From an uncultured Bacillota bacterium (GTDB lineage Bacteria > Bacillota > Clostridia > Oscillospirales > Oscillospiraceae): a DNA stretch of 32,044 bases. Positions within the stretch are counted from its first letter, which is position 1, and every line of letters starts with the position of its first letter. The stretch lies in NCBI GenBank assembly GCA_947383275.1, contig CANDCW010000024.1:1-32044 (forward strand). Direction: 5' to 3'. A program made the translations under genes and the position numbers. The notes under the pieces are model-generated. The model was given only the letters and a program-made list of their open reading frames with translations. It did no database searches and had not been told where the DNA came from. Positions 23,682-31,155 of the stretch are shown here, piece after piece.

Positions 23682-24041
23682 ATGACCGGCGAGATTATGG
23701 CCCTGTGCAGGGCGATGGGGGCCGCTGAGGATCAGGAGGAGCTGCTGCTTCCCCTGATTCAGTCGGTCCGGCGGCAGCTGGCGGGCCGCTTGAAGGAGGG
23801 GCTGCTCCCGGAGGATTGCGGCCCCGCCTTTCCGCTGGCCGCAGCCATGACCGCCATGGACCAGCTGTCCGGCATGACCGGAGGCGGAGGAAATGCGGTC
23901 TCCTTTACCGCGGGCGACCTGACCATACGCCAGGAGGCCGGGGACGGCGGAGGGAATAGAGCGCTGTCCGCCCAGGCCGACCGGCTGCTGGCCCCCTGGC
24001 TGGGAGACAACGGTTTTGTCTTTTACGGGGTGGAAGGATGA
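23682..24041 (+). CDS. Putative head-tail connector (adaptor) protein
   Basis: A 119-residue protein immediately after the capsid gene, separated by one base. Its likely start is ATG 23682 (MTGEIMALCRAMGAAEDQEE), since the open frame upstream lies within the capsid gene. The helical N-terminal half, with QEELLLPLIQSVRRQLAGRL, resembles the small helical adaptor that docks on the portal in gp6/gp15/YqbG-like families. The C-terminal end has LLAPWLGDNGFVFYGVEG. Assignment is by position (after capsid and before the closure and terminator genes) and general shape; no strong motif is visible. Confidence 0.6.
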   Translation: MTGEIMALCRAMGAAEDQEELLLPLIQSVRRQLAGRLKEGLLPEDCGPAFPLAAAMTAMDQLSGMTGGGGNAVSFTAGDLTIRQEAGDGGGNRALSAQADRLLAPWLGDNGFVFYGVEG

Positions 24042-24361
24042 TGGAGCGGATGTGGAACGACATTTTGAAGCGCTTTGGACAGCAGGCGGTTCTCCGCAGC
24101 GGAGAGAGCGAAGTGCCGGTCAAGGCGCTGATCCAGCCCTGCTTGACGCGGGAGCGGGAACAGCAGGCCCCCACCCCTATGGGACTGGGGCGGCAGGACC
24201 TGTTTCGATATATGGGGCCTGCTGAGCACCCGATCCGCCTGGACACCCTGGTGGAGTGGAAGGGACGGGAGTATAGGGTGCAGTCCGCCCATCTGGTGGG
24301 CGAGCGCGTATGCCCTCACTGGTGGGCCATACTCTACCCGAGGGATGAGGTGGCGGTATGA
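24038..24361 (+). CDS. Putative head closure protein (XkdH/YqbH-like)
   Basis: A 107-residue protein predicted mostly beta. It contains GREYRVQSAHLVGERVCPHW, then WAILYPRDE, a pattern found in small neck proteins that close the head and contact the tail (DUF3599-type in PBSX and skin). Its start overlaps the previous stop by four bases, with GGAAGG immediately upstream; a second ATG at 24041 is an equally possible start. Position between adaptor and tail terminator supports the call. Confidence 0.6.
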   Translation: MMERMWNDILKRFGQQAVLRSGESEVPVKALIQPCLTREREQQAPTPMGLGRQDLFRYMGPAEHPIRLDTLVEWKGREYRVQSAHLVGERVCPHWWAILYPRDEVAV

Positions 24362-24861
24362 GCGCGGGGCTGGAACGTATCCGCCAGGTGATGGCGGACT
24401 ACCTGGTCAGCCGGGGGATCGCCGCCGTCACCGCCTGGCCCATGAGCCCCAGGCAGGCCCGGGAGGAGCCGGTGGTGGTGGTCTCCGTACGGGGATGCAG
24501 GGCCGGGCCCGCCAGCTTCCAGAATTACCTGGGAGAGCGGTACGACGAGGCGTCTGGACGGTGGGAGGAGCGCTACGGCAAAAAAGCCGAGCTCACCTTC
24601 GGGCTGGACATCTATGCCCCGGAAAACGGGGACGGCGGAATGCTTCAGGAGGCCTTCGACGCCCTGGCGGGAGTTCTAGTGCTAGGCGGGCCGGAGGGGA
24701 TGGAGCTGCGGGAGTTCTCCTGCGGGCAGACCGTCCGGGACGCGGAAAGCCGCAGGCTCAAGCGGCCGGTGGAGGCGGTATGTACCCTGTGGCTATGCGC
24801 TGTCGCTGACGCGGGCGGTGCGTTTGTTGATTTTGAATTGCGAGGTGTGATGAAAAAATGA
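24358..24861 (+). CDS. Putative tail terminator / tail completion protein
   Basis: A 167-residue protein located just before the sheath gene, where the tail terminator (YqbJ/XkdJ-like) sits in PBSX-type clusters. The N-terminus is a helix (MSAGLERIRQVMADYLVSRG), followed by alternating strands (PVVVVSVRGCRAG, KKAELTFGLDIYAP) and a helix (GGMLQEAFDALAGVL). This alpha/beta arrangement is usual for tail terminators that cap the tube. It overlaps both neighbours by four bases. Function is inferred from position and predicted fold. Confidence 0.6.
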   Translation: MSAGLERIRQVMADYLVSRGIAAVTAWPMSPRQAREEPVVVVSVRGCRAGPASFQNYLGERYDEASGRWEERYGKKAELTFGLDIYAPENGDGGMLQEAFDALAGVLVLGGPEGMELREFSCGQTVRDAESRRLKRPVEAVCTLWLCAVADAGGAFVDFELRGVMKK

Positions 24862-25916
24862 GTATCAGTGTGCATCAGCGTCCAGGGGTTTACTCCTCCT
24901 ACGACGCGTCCGCAGTGGTCAGCGGCAGGGGCACCGGCCGCATGGCCGGTATTGTGGCCGTTAACGCCCAGGCGCCGGCCGGAATTGTTCAAACGATTAC
25001 TAGTTACGACAGGGCGGTGGCCGCGTTCGGGTCCAATGGCCCGGAGGATTTGACGGAGCTGATCCGGCTGGCCTTGAAAAACGGGGCCTCCGGAGTGGCC
25101 GCTATCCCCGTGGCAGGCGCGGAGGGCTACGAGGCCGCCTTTGAACAGATGGCCGGGCTTGAGGACATTGCTGTGGTCCTGTGCGACAGTACCGACGCCG
25201 CCATACAGAAAAAGCTGCGGGACAGCGTAATCGAGGCGTCCGACATGCGCCGTGAGCGGCTGTGCGTGCTGGCGGGGGCCAAAGGTGAGAACGTGGACGG
25301 GTTGATTGCCCGGGCGAAGGAATTGAATCACGAGCGCGCGGTGCTGGTGGCCCCCGGTGGCGTGGACGGGACGGGAGCGGCAGTCTCCGGCCTGCCCCTG
25401 GCCGCCGCGGTGGCCGGGGCTATCGCCGGAGAGAGCGACCCCGCCGTCCCCTTGGGCGGAGCGGAGCTGCTGGGCCTGAACGGAGTGGACCTCCGGCTGG
25501 GCGACAGCGAGGTGGACCGCCTGGTCCTGGGCGGCGTTACCCCGGTGGAGAGCCTGGGCGGCGTGGTCAGCGTGGTGCGGGGTGTAACAACCCGGACCAC
25601 AACCGGTGGGACGGCGGACGCCGCATGGCGGGATTTGTCTGCAATCCGGGTAGTGGACGATGTGATTCCAGGCCTGCGGGACGCCCTGCGGACCAGGTTC
25701 CGCCGGGCCAAGAACACGCCCCAGAGCCGGGGGGCCATCCGGGCGCAGGTGGTGCTGGAGCTGGAAAACAAGCTGGCCCGGGAGATCATTACCGGCTATG
25801 AGGATGTGACAGTTACTGCGGACGCGGAGGATCCTACCCGGTGCCTGGTTGAGTTTGCCTTTACCGTGGCCCATGGGCTGAACCAGATCTGGCTGACCGC
25901 CCATATTACCGTTTAA
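24858..25916 (+). CDS. Contractile tail sheath protein (XkdK-like)
   Basis: Forms the contractile outer sheath that drives the tube through the target envelope. The 352-residue protein starts with HQRPGVYSSYDASA, typical of sheath N-termini. The central alpha/beta domain contains ALKNGASGVAAIPVAGAEGY. The conserved C-terminal domain includes VVSVVRGVTTRT, RDLSAIRVVDDVIPGLRDAL, RTRFRRAKNTPQSR and the terminal strand that links neighbours. At 352 residues it is nearer the short sheath of diffocin-type R-bacteriocins (about 354) than PBSX XkdK (about 466), so it lacks extra surface domains. This gene shows the particle is contractile. Confidence 0.92.
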   Translation: MSISVHQRPGVYSSYDASAVVSGRGTGRMAGIVAVNAQAPAGIVQTITSYDRAVAAFGSNGPEDLTELIRLALKNGASGVAAIPVAGAEGYEAAFEQMAGLEDIAVVLCDSTDAAIQKKLRDSVIEASDMRRERLCVLAGAKGENVDGLIARAKELNHERAVLVAPGGVDGTGAAVSGLPLAAAVAGAIAGESDPAVPLGGAELLGLNGVDLRLGDSEVDRLVLGGVTPVESLGGVVSVVRGVTTRTTTGGTADAAWRDLSAIRVVDDVIPGLRDALRTRFRRAKNTPQSRGAIRAQVVLELENKLAREIITGYEDVTVTADAEDPTRCLVEFAFTVAHGLNQIWLTAHITV

Positions 25917-25931
25917 CAAGGAGGGCTTGAA

Positions 25932-26321
25932 ATGAGTGTTGCAGGATTTCCTACCAGCAGCGATATTTATCTGGAAGTGGACGGCGCGCGGGTGGCCGTG
26001 GTTCAGAGCTACGCCGCCAAAACAACCAAGGGCAGCACGGCGGTGGAAGCCTTTGGCGAGGCGGAGCCGGTGGCTACCGTCCCCGGACAGGCCGCTCATG
26101 TGATCGAGCTGACCAGGCTCTACGCCACCGATGAGGCCATCCGGGATAATATCGATTTTTACGCCATGTCCGGCTTTTCTCTGGTGATCTGTAAGCCGGA
26201 TAAAAAAATCATCTACTCCGACTGCCAGTGGAGCTCCATTCAGGAGAGCGCAAACATCGGCAGCATGGTGCTGGAGAAAGTTACCCTGGTGGCCTCCCGG
26301 CGCATCGAAACGGGGGTATAA
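25932..26321 (+). CDS. Tail tube protein (XkdM-like)
   Basis: The 129-residue protein forms the rigid inner tube inside the sheath. The beta-rich sequence contains TSSDIYLEVDGARVAVVQSY, TKGSTAVEAFGEAEPVAT, ATDEAIRDNIDFYAMSGFSL and KKIIYSDCQWSS, which match the XkdM family. AAGGAGGG precedes ATG 25932. It is the only tube gene in the cluster and lies 15 bases after the sheath gene, as in most contractile tails. Confidence 0.9.
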   Translation: MSVAGFPTSSDIYLEVDGARVAVVQSYAAKTTKGSTAVEAFGEAEPVATVPGQAAHVIELTRLYATDEAIRDNIDFYAMSGFSLVICKPDKKIIYSDCQWSSIQESANIGSMVLEKVTLVASRRIETGV

Positions 26322-26323
26322 TT

Positions 26324-26965
26324 ATGGCCCTGTCCATATTGGCCGGCCGCGACCGGATGGCCCTGGACAATGGCTTCGACCTGCGGCTGCTGTCGGCGCT
26401 GGAGGTGCTTCAGGCACGGCGGGAAAGCCTGGAGCTGGCCGGAGACGGCCGGGAGCAGGCCCTATGCTCCAACGCCTGCCTGCTGGCCCGAGCGCTGGAG
26501 GGAACTGAGGACCGCCTGCCTGTCTTTTCCGACGGGCGGGCGGTGCTGGCCGGGCTGACGGCGGCGGAGATTGCGTCGCTGGCCGCCCGGTGGAGCGCCT
26601 TCAGCCGGGAGAACGACCCGGGGCTGGAGCTGGCCCGGGAGGAACTGAAGAAGGTGATGGAGGATCTGCGCGGCGACTCCGGCGAACGGCTGCGCTGGCG
26701 GGTGCTGAAGCAGTTTGGCGCCCTGCCCACCGAGGGCCGGGCAGAGGCTATGAAGGGGCGTGACTACCTGTGGTGCCTGACCAATACAATTCTGGACCGG
26801 GAGGAGGAGCTGGAGCGCCTGTGCCCCGATTGCCGGGCCAGAGCGATGGAAGAGCGCTGCGTGCTCTGCGGCCGTCCTGCCAGGGAGTGGGGCGAGGGTA
26901 TGCAGAACGCCTCCTTTGACCCGGCGCGCTTTGAAGCGTTGAAGGAGGGGGTCGGCCTTGATTGA
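26324..26965 (+). CDS. Putative tail assembly chaperone with zinc-ribbon end
   Basis: A 213-residue protein directly after the tube gene, where tail assembly chaperones (XkdN in PBSX) are found. It is mainly helical (FDLRLLSALEVLQARRESLE, GLTAAEIASLAARWSAFSRE). Near the C-terminus two CxxC pairs, C167-C170 and C179-C182, form a probable zinc ribbon (CPDCRARAMEERCVLCGRP). I chose ATG 26324, with GGGGG eight bases upstream; the track upstream lies in the tube gene. Normally this chaperone wraps the tape measure, often with a frameshifted long form. Here the next gene is in the +1 frame and has its own ribosome site, so no such fusion is evident. Confidence 0.6.
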   Translation: MALSILAGRDRMALDNGFDLRLLSALEVLQARRESLELAGDGREQALCSNACLLARALEGTEDRLPVFSDGRAVLAGLTAAEIASLAARWSAFSRENDPGLELAREELKKVMEDLRGDSGERLRWRVLKQFGALPTEGRAEAMKGRDYLWCLTNTILDREEELERLCPDCRARAMEERCVLCGRPAREWGEGMQNASFDPARFEALKEGVGLD

Positions 26966-27656
26966 CTATCTGGAGGAACAGATGGGCGGCGCCGACGCCT
27001 TAATGGAGCAGATCCGGCGGATGGAGCGGAGCGTGCCCGGCCTGGCGCGGGAGGAGGGGCAGGTGGAGGCGCGCGCGGCTGGGACATTGCCGCGCAAAGA
27101 AGAGGAGCAGACGTTTGATCCAGACGGCAAAATTGAAACCGGAAATGAGAAGACGGTTTACAATTTAAATAGACAAGTCAACTTGACTGAAAAATCAGTT
27201 GACAACCCGGGAGCCCAGCGGAAAATCCAGGTCGAGGAGGCGAATATCGGCCAATCCCAACAAGGTGGGGACGGGTCCCGCACGCCCGTCGGAAAGCCCG
27301 ACGGGCTGGAAGAGGCGTGGAGCGGTACAAAGGGAAAACAGCGTCCGCCCTTGGCGGTTCGCCTGGAGAAACTGGAACGGGCCGCCGCCGCGCTGGCCGC
27401 TCCGGCGGGAGGGAGAACAGTTCAGACCGGCTGGGAGGACAGGCGGCGGGCCGGGTATCCCGTCTCCCTGCCGGGCCCCCTGGAGCGGGCATCCTACCCC
27501 AATATCAGTGGAACGCCGGGTGGGAGCCAGCCGGGGGAGAACACCCTCAATGGTCCGGCCCCCACAACGGGCGGAGTGCTGAGCTGGGCGGAACAGGCTG
27601 ACCGTGCCTTCCGCAGGGACAGCCGCCGGTATGACGGGGGCTTCTACTTGTATTGA
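26958..27656 (+). CDS. Low-complexity protein at the tape-measure position
   Basis: A 232-residue protein I do not recognise. It occupies the place where contractile phages encode a tape measure of usually 500 or more residues. A short N-terminal helix (IDYLEEQMGGADALMEQIRR) is followed by a long, charged, Gly/Pro/Gln-rich, probably disordered stretch (about 35-130), one helix (PLAVRLEKLERAAAALAAPA, 131-150), and a Gly/Pro/Asn-rich tail ending GGFYLY. No membrane segment, enzyme motif or long coiled coil is visible. It starts with TTG 26958, supported by AAGGAGGGG seven bases upstream, and overlaps the previous stop. Bases 27,120-27,215 are markedly AT-rich relative to the cluster. It could be a very short tape measure or a linker. 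Confidence 0.75.
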   Translation: MIDYLEEQMGGADALMEQIRRMERSVPGLAREEGQVEARAAGTLPRKEEEQTFDPDGKIETGNEKTVYNLNRQVNLTEKSVDNPGAQRKIQVEEANIGQSQQGGDGSRTPVGKPDGLEEAWSGTKGKQRPPLAVRLEKLERAAAALAAPAGGRTVQTGWEDRRRAGYPVSLPGPLERASYPNISGTPGGSQPGENTLNGPAPTTGGVLSWAEQADRAFRRDSRRYDGGFYLY

Positions 27657-27669
27657 GGAGAGTGATTGG

Positions 27670-28251
27670 ATGAATCTGATGCCGATGCGCTATAAAAGCT
27701 ACACTTGGCCTCACAATCCCCGTGTCTATTCCATTGACTTTCAACGGTCTGTGGCGGTCCATAAGACGCCCTTCAGCCGTTATCAGCTGCAGGACCTGGG
27801 AATGGGACACCGGGTGATGGAGGGCGAGGGGGAATTTGTCGGGGCGGGAGCCTATGAGGAATTTCAGCGGCTGGCCTGCGTCTTTTATGAGGATGGGCCA
27901 GGACTTCTGGTCCATCCCCTGTGGCAGGTGGCCAACGCCTACTTTATCGCACTGCGGGTGGAACAGGCGCCCCGGCCCGATTATGTGCGGTATTCCTTTG
28001 CCTTTTGGGAGGAATACGGCCTATATAACGGTTTGGCCTCTAAGACTGTCCGGGATGTGGCCGCCTCTGGGGAAGATGAGGCTGCGTCCCGGCCCTCCGG
28101 CCAAGCTGCGTATCACCAGGTGGTGAAGGGGGATACCCTGTGGGCGCTGGCAAACTGGTATGGAGTGCCGCTGGAGGAGCTGGTGGCCCTCAATCCTCAA
28201 ATTAAAAATCCAAACCTGATTCGAGTGGGCCAGGAGGTGAGGGTGCGGTGA
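27670..28251 (+). CDS. LysM-domain baseplate hub protein (XkdP-like)
   Basis: A 193-residue protein. Residues about 18-115 (VYSIDFQRSVAVHKTPFSRY to RYSFAFWEE, with the segment YEDGPGLLVHPLWQVANAYF) resemble the N-terminal domain of Mu gpN-type 'DNA circularization' baseplate proteins. A linker (about 125-146) leads to a LysM domain at 147-193 (YHQVVKGDTLWALANWYGVP, ending VGQEVRVR). XkdP of PBSX also combines a tail domain with LysM. LysM may bind peptidoglycan or, as in T4 gp53, act as a protein-protein module that bridges the hub and wedge. I chose ATG 27670 because GAGGAG lies before it. Confidence 0.82.
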   Translation: MNLMPMRYKSYTWPHNPRVYSIDFQRSVAVHKTPFSRYQLQDLGMGHRVMEGEGEFVGAGAYEEFQRLACVFYEDGPGLLVHPLWQVANAYFIALRVEQAPRPDYVRYSFAFWEEYGLYNGLASKTVRDVAASGEDEAASRPSGQAAYHQVVKGDTLWALANWYGVPLEELVALNPQIKNPNLIRVGQEVRVR

Positions 28252-29198
28252 CCGCCTATGTGACCGACGCGAACCAGGTGCGCTGGACGCTGCCAAAGCC
28301 GGTGGCCTGGCGGCTGGAATACACAGTAGGGGTGCCCTGCGACAGCTTTTGGATGCGATGTGTCTGGGACGCGGACAACCTTACCAAACCGGAGGACTGG
28401 GTGCGGTTTACCGCAGAGCACCAGGGGGAGCGGGTATTTACCGGTGTGGTGGACGAATGCGAGGTGGGCATTTCCGCTAAAGGCCGGCTGCTGGAGGTGT
28501 CCGGACGGGGGATGGCGGCCCTGCTGCTGGACAACGAAGCCCTGGGCCAGGATTATCAGGTGGCCACGCAGAAGGACATTATCCACGACCATGTGAGGCC
28601 CTATGGAATTTCGGTGGCGCCTGGGGCGCAGCTGCGGGCGGTGGATCAATTTTCTGTTTCCACGGGAAGCAGCGAGTGGTCCGTGGTATATGAGTTTGCC
28701 CGATACTACGGGGGGGTTGCCCCCCGGTTCGACCGGGAGGGTAGGCTGGTGTTGACAGGCTGGGAGGACAAGACGGCGCGGCTGGTGGACGACAGCACCC
28801 CCCTGATCTCCCTGGTTCGGCGGGACAGGCGCTACGGGGTGCTGTCTCAGGTGCTGATGCGGGACCGGTGGAGCGGAGCGGTGGAGACGGTGGACAACGA
28901 GTTCTTTCTCGCTGCCGGAGGTATGGCCCGCCGGATCATTACAGTACCTGCCAGAAGCAGCTACAAGGCTATGCGGTACAGCGGACAGTTCCAGCTGGAC
29001 AGATCGGCGGCGGAACTGAAGCGTATGGAAGTGACCGTGGGTCAGGCATTTTGCGCCTGGCCGGGAGATTTGGTCAATGTAAACCGAAGCGGCCTGGATT
29101 GGAACGGCCAGTATCGAGCCGCCGGGGTGACCGTGGGAATGGATGAAAGCGGCTATTGGAGCCGGATGGAGCTGACAGTTCCCGACTTTACCGTGTAG
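28248..29198 (+). CDS. Baseplate hub protein (XkdQ / gp27-like)
   Basis: A 316-residue protein equivalent to XkdQ/gpD/gp27, the hub ring that adapts the tube to the spike. Visible features are a first beta-barrel domain (WVRFTAEHQGERVFTGVVDE), the VSGRGMAALLLDNEALGQDY segment, and a later strand-rich part with KRMEVTVGQAFCAWPGDLVN, then VNRSGLDWNGQYRAAGVT. These match the order of the XkdQ family. The start is GTG 28248, nine bases after AGGAGGT, and it overlaps the upstream stop (GTGA). Confidence 0.85.
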   Translation: MTAYVTDANQVRWTLPKPVAWRLEYTVGVPCDSFWMRCVWDADNLTKPEDWVRFTAEHQGERVFTGVVDECEVGISAKGRLLEVSGRGMAALLLDNEALGQDYQVATQKDIIHDHVRPYGISVAPGAQLRAVDQFSVSTGSSEWSVVYEFARYYGGVAPRFDREGRLVLTGWEDKTARLVDDSTPLISLVRRDRRYGVLSQVLMRDRWSGAVETVDNEFFLAAGGMARRIITVPARSSYKAMRYSGQFQLDRSAAELKRMEVTVGQAFCAWPGDLVNVNRSGLDWNGQYRAAGVTVGMDESGYWSRMELTVPDFTV

Positions 29199-29245
29199 CG
29201 GGACAGGCTGAGCAAGAAACAAAACGCTGGTATGAGGTGAAACGT

Positions 29246-29707
29246 ATGTGGACATCGGAGCGAAATCGGAGCCTTTCTGTGAAGGAAGCGGCAGCGGAGG
29301 TGGGTACCGTCACACTGGGCGGAGACCCCGCCGGGGTGAGCCTGGGAGGAGAGCGGCGCTGGATCAATGTATACGGGCCCGGGGGCTACAGCTGGCGGCC
29401 CACCTCAGGGGATAAGGTGATGATTCTGAAAGCCGGCGCGGAGGGAGAATCCCCCTGCATTTTGGGCACGACACAAGATGCCGAGGGGTTAAAGCCCGGA
29501 GAGGTCCGGCTGACAGGCGTGGAGTGCAGCCTCCACTTAGGCCAGGGGCAGATGGAGATGAACGGTGCGGAGGGTGCGCTCCGCCTGGGCCGGAGCGGCC
29601 TGGAGCTGACAGGCGGGCTGTCTATCGACGGCCAGCCTATCGAGGACATAATACGGCAGTTGGCCCGAGAGGTGGCACAGCAGGTTTGCAGAGAAATGAT
29701 GAAATAA
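29246..29707 (+). CDS. Baseplate spike / gpV-like protein
   Basis: A 153-residue protein with an OB-fold-like N-terminal half (VGTVTLGGDPAGVSLGGERR, GYSWRPTSGDKVMILKAGAE). A short repetitive C-terminal part (CSLHLGQGQMEMNGAEGALR, LGRSGLELTGGLSIDGQPIE) looks like a small beta-helix, followed by an amphipathic helix. This layout fits gpV/gp45-type spikes that cap the tube. No PAAR-like tip is visible. I chose ATG 29246 with GAGGTG six bases before it; the longer open frame begins inside the hub gene. It takes the position of XkdR in PBSX, but its shape is more spike-like. Confidence 0.75.
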   Translation: MWTSERNRSLSVKEAAAEVGTVTLGGDPAGVSLGGERRWINVYGPGGYSWRPTSGDKVMILKAGAEGESPCILGTTQDAEGLKPGEVRLTGVECSLHLGQGQMEMNGAEGALRLGRSGLELTGGLSIDGQPIEDIIRQLAREVAQQVCREMMK

Positions 29708-29719
29708 GGGGGAAGGGCC

Positions 29720-30100
29720 TTGGAGTGGAAGATTGTTGAGGGGGACTACGTCCCAGACGGGATGGGGAGCCTGACCGCGCTGTCAGGCGGTGAGGAGGTA
29801 CTGGCCCGGGTGCTGTACCGCCTTACCGCCCGGCGGGGGAAACTGCCGTTCCTGCCCGATCTGGGCAGCCGCCTATATCAGCTGGGACGGGAAAAGCCAT
29901 CCGCCCGGCGGGCGCTGGCGGCGCAGTATGTAGAAGAAGCCCTGCGGGAGGAGACGGACCTGGCGATTCAGTCGGTAGAGCTGGCTCAGGAGGGGGACGT
30001 GGGGCTGCTCACCGTATACCTGGACTGGCAGGGCGAAGCGTTAACCGTCCGGCTGCCTCTGAACAAGGAGTCCGGGCGGTTCGGAGGAGTGGAAGTATGA
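29720..30100 (+). CDS. Baseplate wedge protein (gp25/W-like, XkdS-like)
   Basis: A 126-residue protein of the gp25/gpW type, which anchors the sheath's first ring to the baseplate. The family pattern LYRLTARRGKLPFLPDLGSR, then LYQLGREKPSARRALAAQYV, EALREETDLAIQSVEL, is visible. The probable start is TTG 29720 with GGGGGAAGGG upstream, giving MEWKIVEGDY. It overlaps the following J-like gene by four bases. Presence of gp25, J and I homologues shows that a complete wedge set is retained. Confidence 0.82.
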   Translation: MEWKIVEGDYVPDGMGSLTALSGGEEVLARVLYRLTARRGKLPFLPDLGSRLYQLGREKPSARRALAAQYVEEALREETDLAIQSVELAQEGDVGLLTVYLDWQGEALTVRLPLNKESGRFGGVEV

Positions 30101-31155
30101 TGAGAACCATTGACAATATTTATCAGGAGATGCTCTCCCATTTTGGCGGGCAGACAGGGCTGGAACCCCGAGAGGGGTGTGATCTGTCCGCGCGGCTGTA
30201 CGCCCTGGCGGCTCAGGTGTACGCCCTTTACATCCAAGCGGACTGGGTGGTCCGGCAGGCGTTCCCGCAGACGGCGGAAGGGGAATTTTTGGACCGGCAC
30301 GCCCAGCTGCGCAGTCTGGAGCGCAAGCCGGCGGTGGCCGCCGGGGGGGTTGCCCGCTTTACCGCCGGAGATACAGCCGATGCTCCCAGAACCATCCCCC
30401 AGGGAACAGTGTGCATGACGGCGGGGCTGGTCCGGTTTGAAACCACAGCCCCTGCGGTGCTGGAGGCGGGAGCGCGAACGGTGGATGTCCCGATTCGGGC
30501 CCTGGAGCCTGGGCGGCTGGGCAATGTTTCCGCTGGGGCCATTGTGGCCATGGCGGTGGCGCCCATTGGAATCGCAAAATGCACCAATCCGATGCCTTGC
30601 GCCGGAGGCGCGGACGGTGAAGGAGACGATGAGCTCCGGGTGCGGGTGCTGGAGACCTTTAAGCGCCTGCCCAACGGCGCCAACAGCGCTTTCTACCAGC
30701 AGGGGGCTTTGTCCTTCGACCAAGTTGTGGCCGCGACGGTCATTCCGCGGCCTCGGGGAATCGGTTCGGTGGACGTTATCCCCGCTACTCTGACAGGTTT
30801 GCCCAGCCGGGAGCTGCTGAATGAGATGAAAGCCTATTTTGACGAGCGGCGGGAGATCGCCGTGGACCTGGAGGTCAAGGCCCCGGAGACTGTGACGGTA
30901 AACATTGCCGTTGCGGTAGAACCGGAGGAGGGTCGGGACAAACAGGAGGTGCTGGCACTGGTGGAACAGACTATACGGGAGTGGTTTACCGGCAGGCTGT
31001 TGGGTCAGCGGGTCCTTCGGGCCCGGCTTGGCGAGATTATCTACCACTGTGATGGCGTGACCAACTACGCCATTAAGACGCCCTCCGCCGATGTGGACAT
31101 TGAGGTGGATCAGCTGCCGGTGCTGGGGACCCTGAAGGTGGAGGCGAAGGCATGA
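30097..31155 (+). CDS. Baseplate J-like protein (XkdT-like)
   Basis: The 352-residue baseplate wedge protein links gp25-like and I-like components. The N-terminal segment (IDNIYQEMLSHFGGQTGLEP, then LYALAAQVYALYIQADWVVR) and FLDRHAQLRSLERKPAVAA match the family. The middle domain is a beta-rich module (TIPQGTVCMTAGLVRFETTA). The C-terminal half includes PRPRGIGSVDVIPA, FTGRLLGQRVLRARLGEIIY and HCDGVTNYAIKTP. The length is normal for PBSX XkdT (about 348). ATG 30097 overlaps the gp25-like stop. Confidence 0.92.
   Translation: MMRTIDNIYQEMLSHFGGQTGLEPREGCDLSARLYALAAQVYALYIQADWVVRQAFPQTAEGEFLDRHAQLRSLERKPAVAAGGVARFTAGDTADAPRTIPQGTVCMTAGLVRFETTAPAVLEAGARTVDVPIRALEPGRLGNVSAGAIVAMAVAPIGIAKCTNPMPCAGGADGEGDDELRVRVLETFKRLPNGANSAFYQQGALSFDQVVAATVIPRPRGIGSVDVIPATLTGLPSRELLNEMKAYFDERREIAVDLEVKAPETVTVNIAVAVEPEEGRDKQEVLALVEQTIREWFTGRLLGQRVLRARLGEIIYHCDGVTNYAIKTPSADVDIEVDQLPVLGTLKVEAKA

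Noticed and set aside
26930..26965. Programmed frameshift joining the chaperone-like gene to the next gene
   Set aside because: The downstream gene lies in the +1 frame, no usual -1 slippery heptamer is present, and it has its own strong ribosome site before a TTG start.
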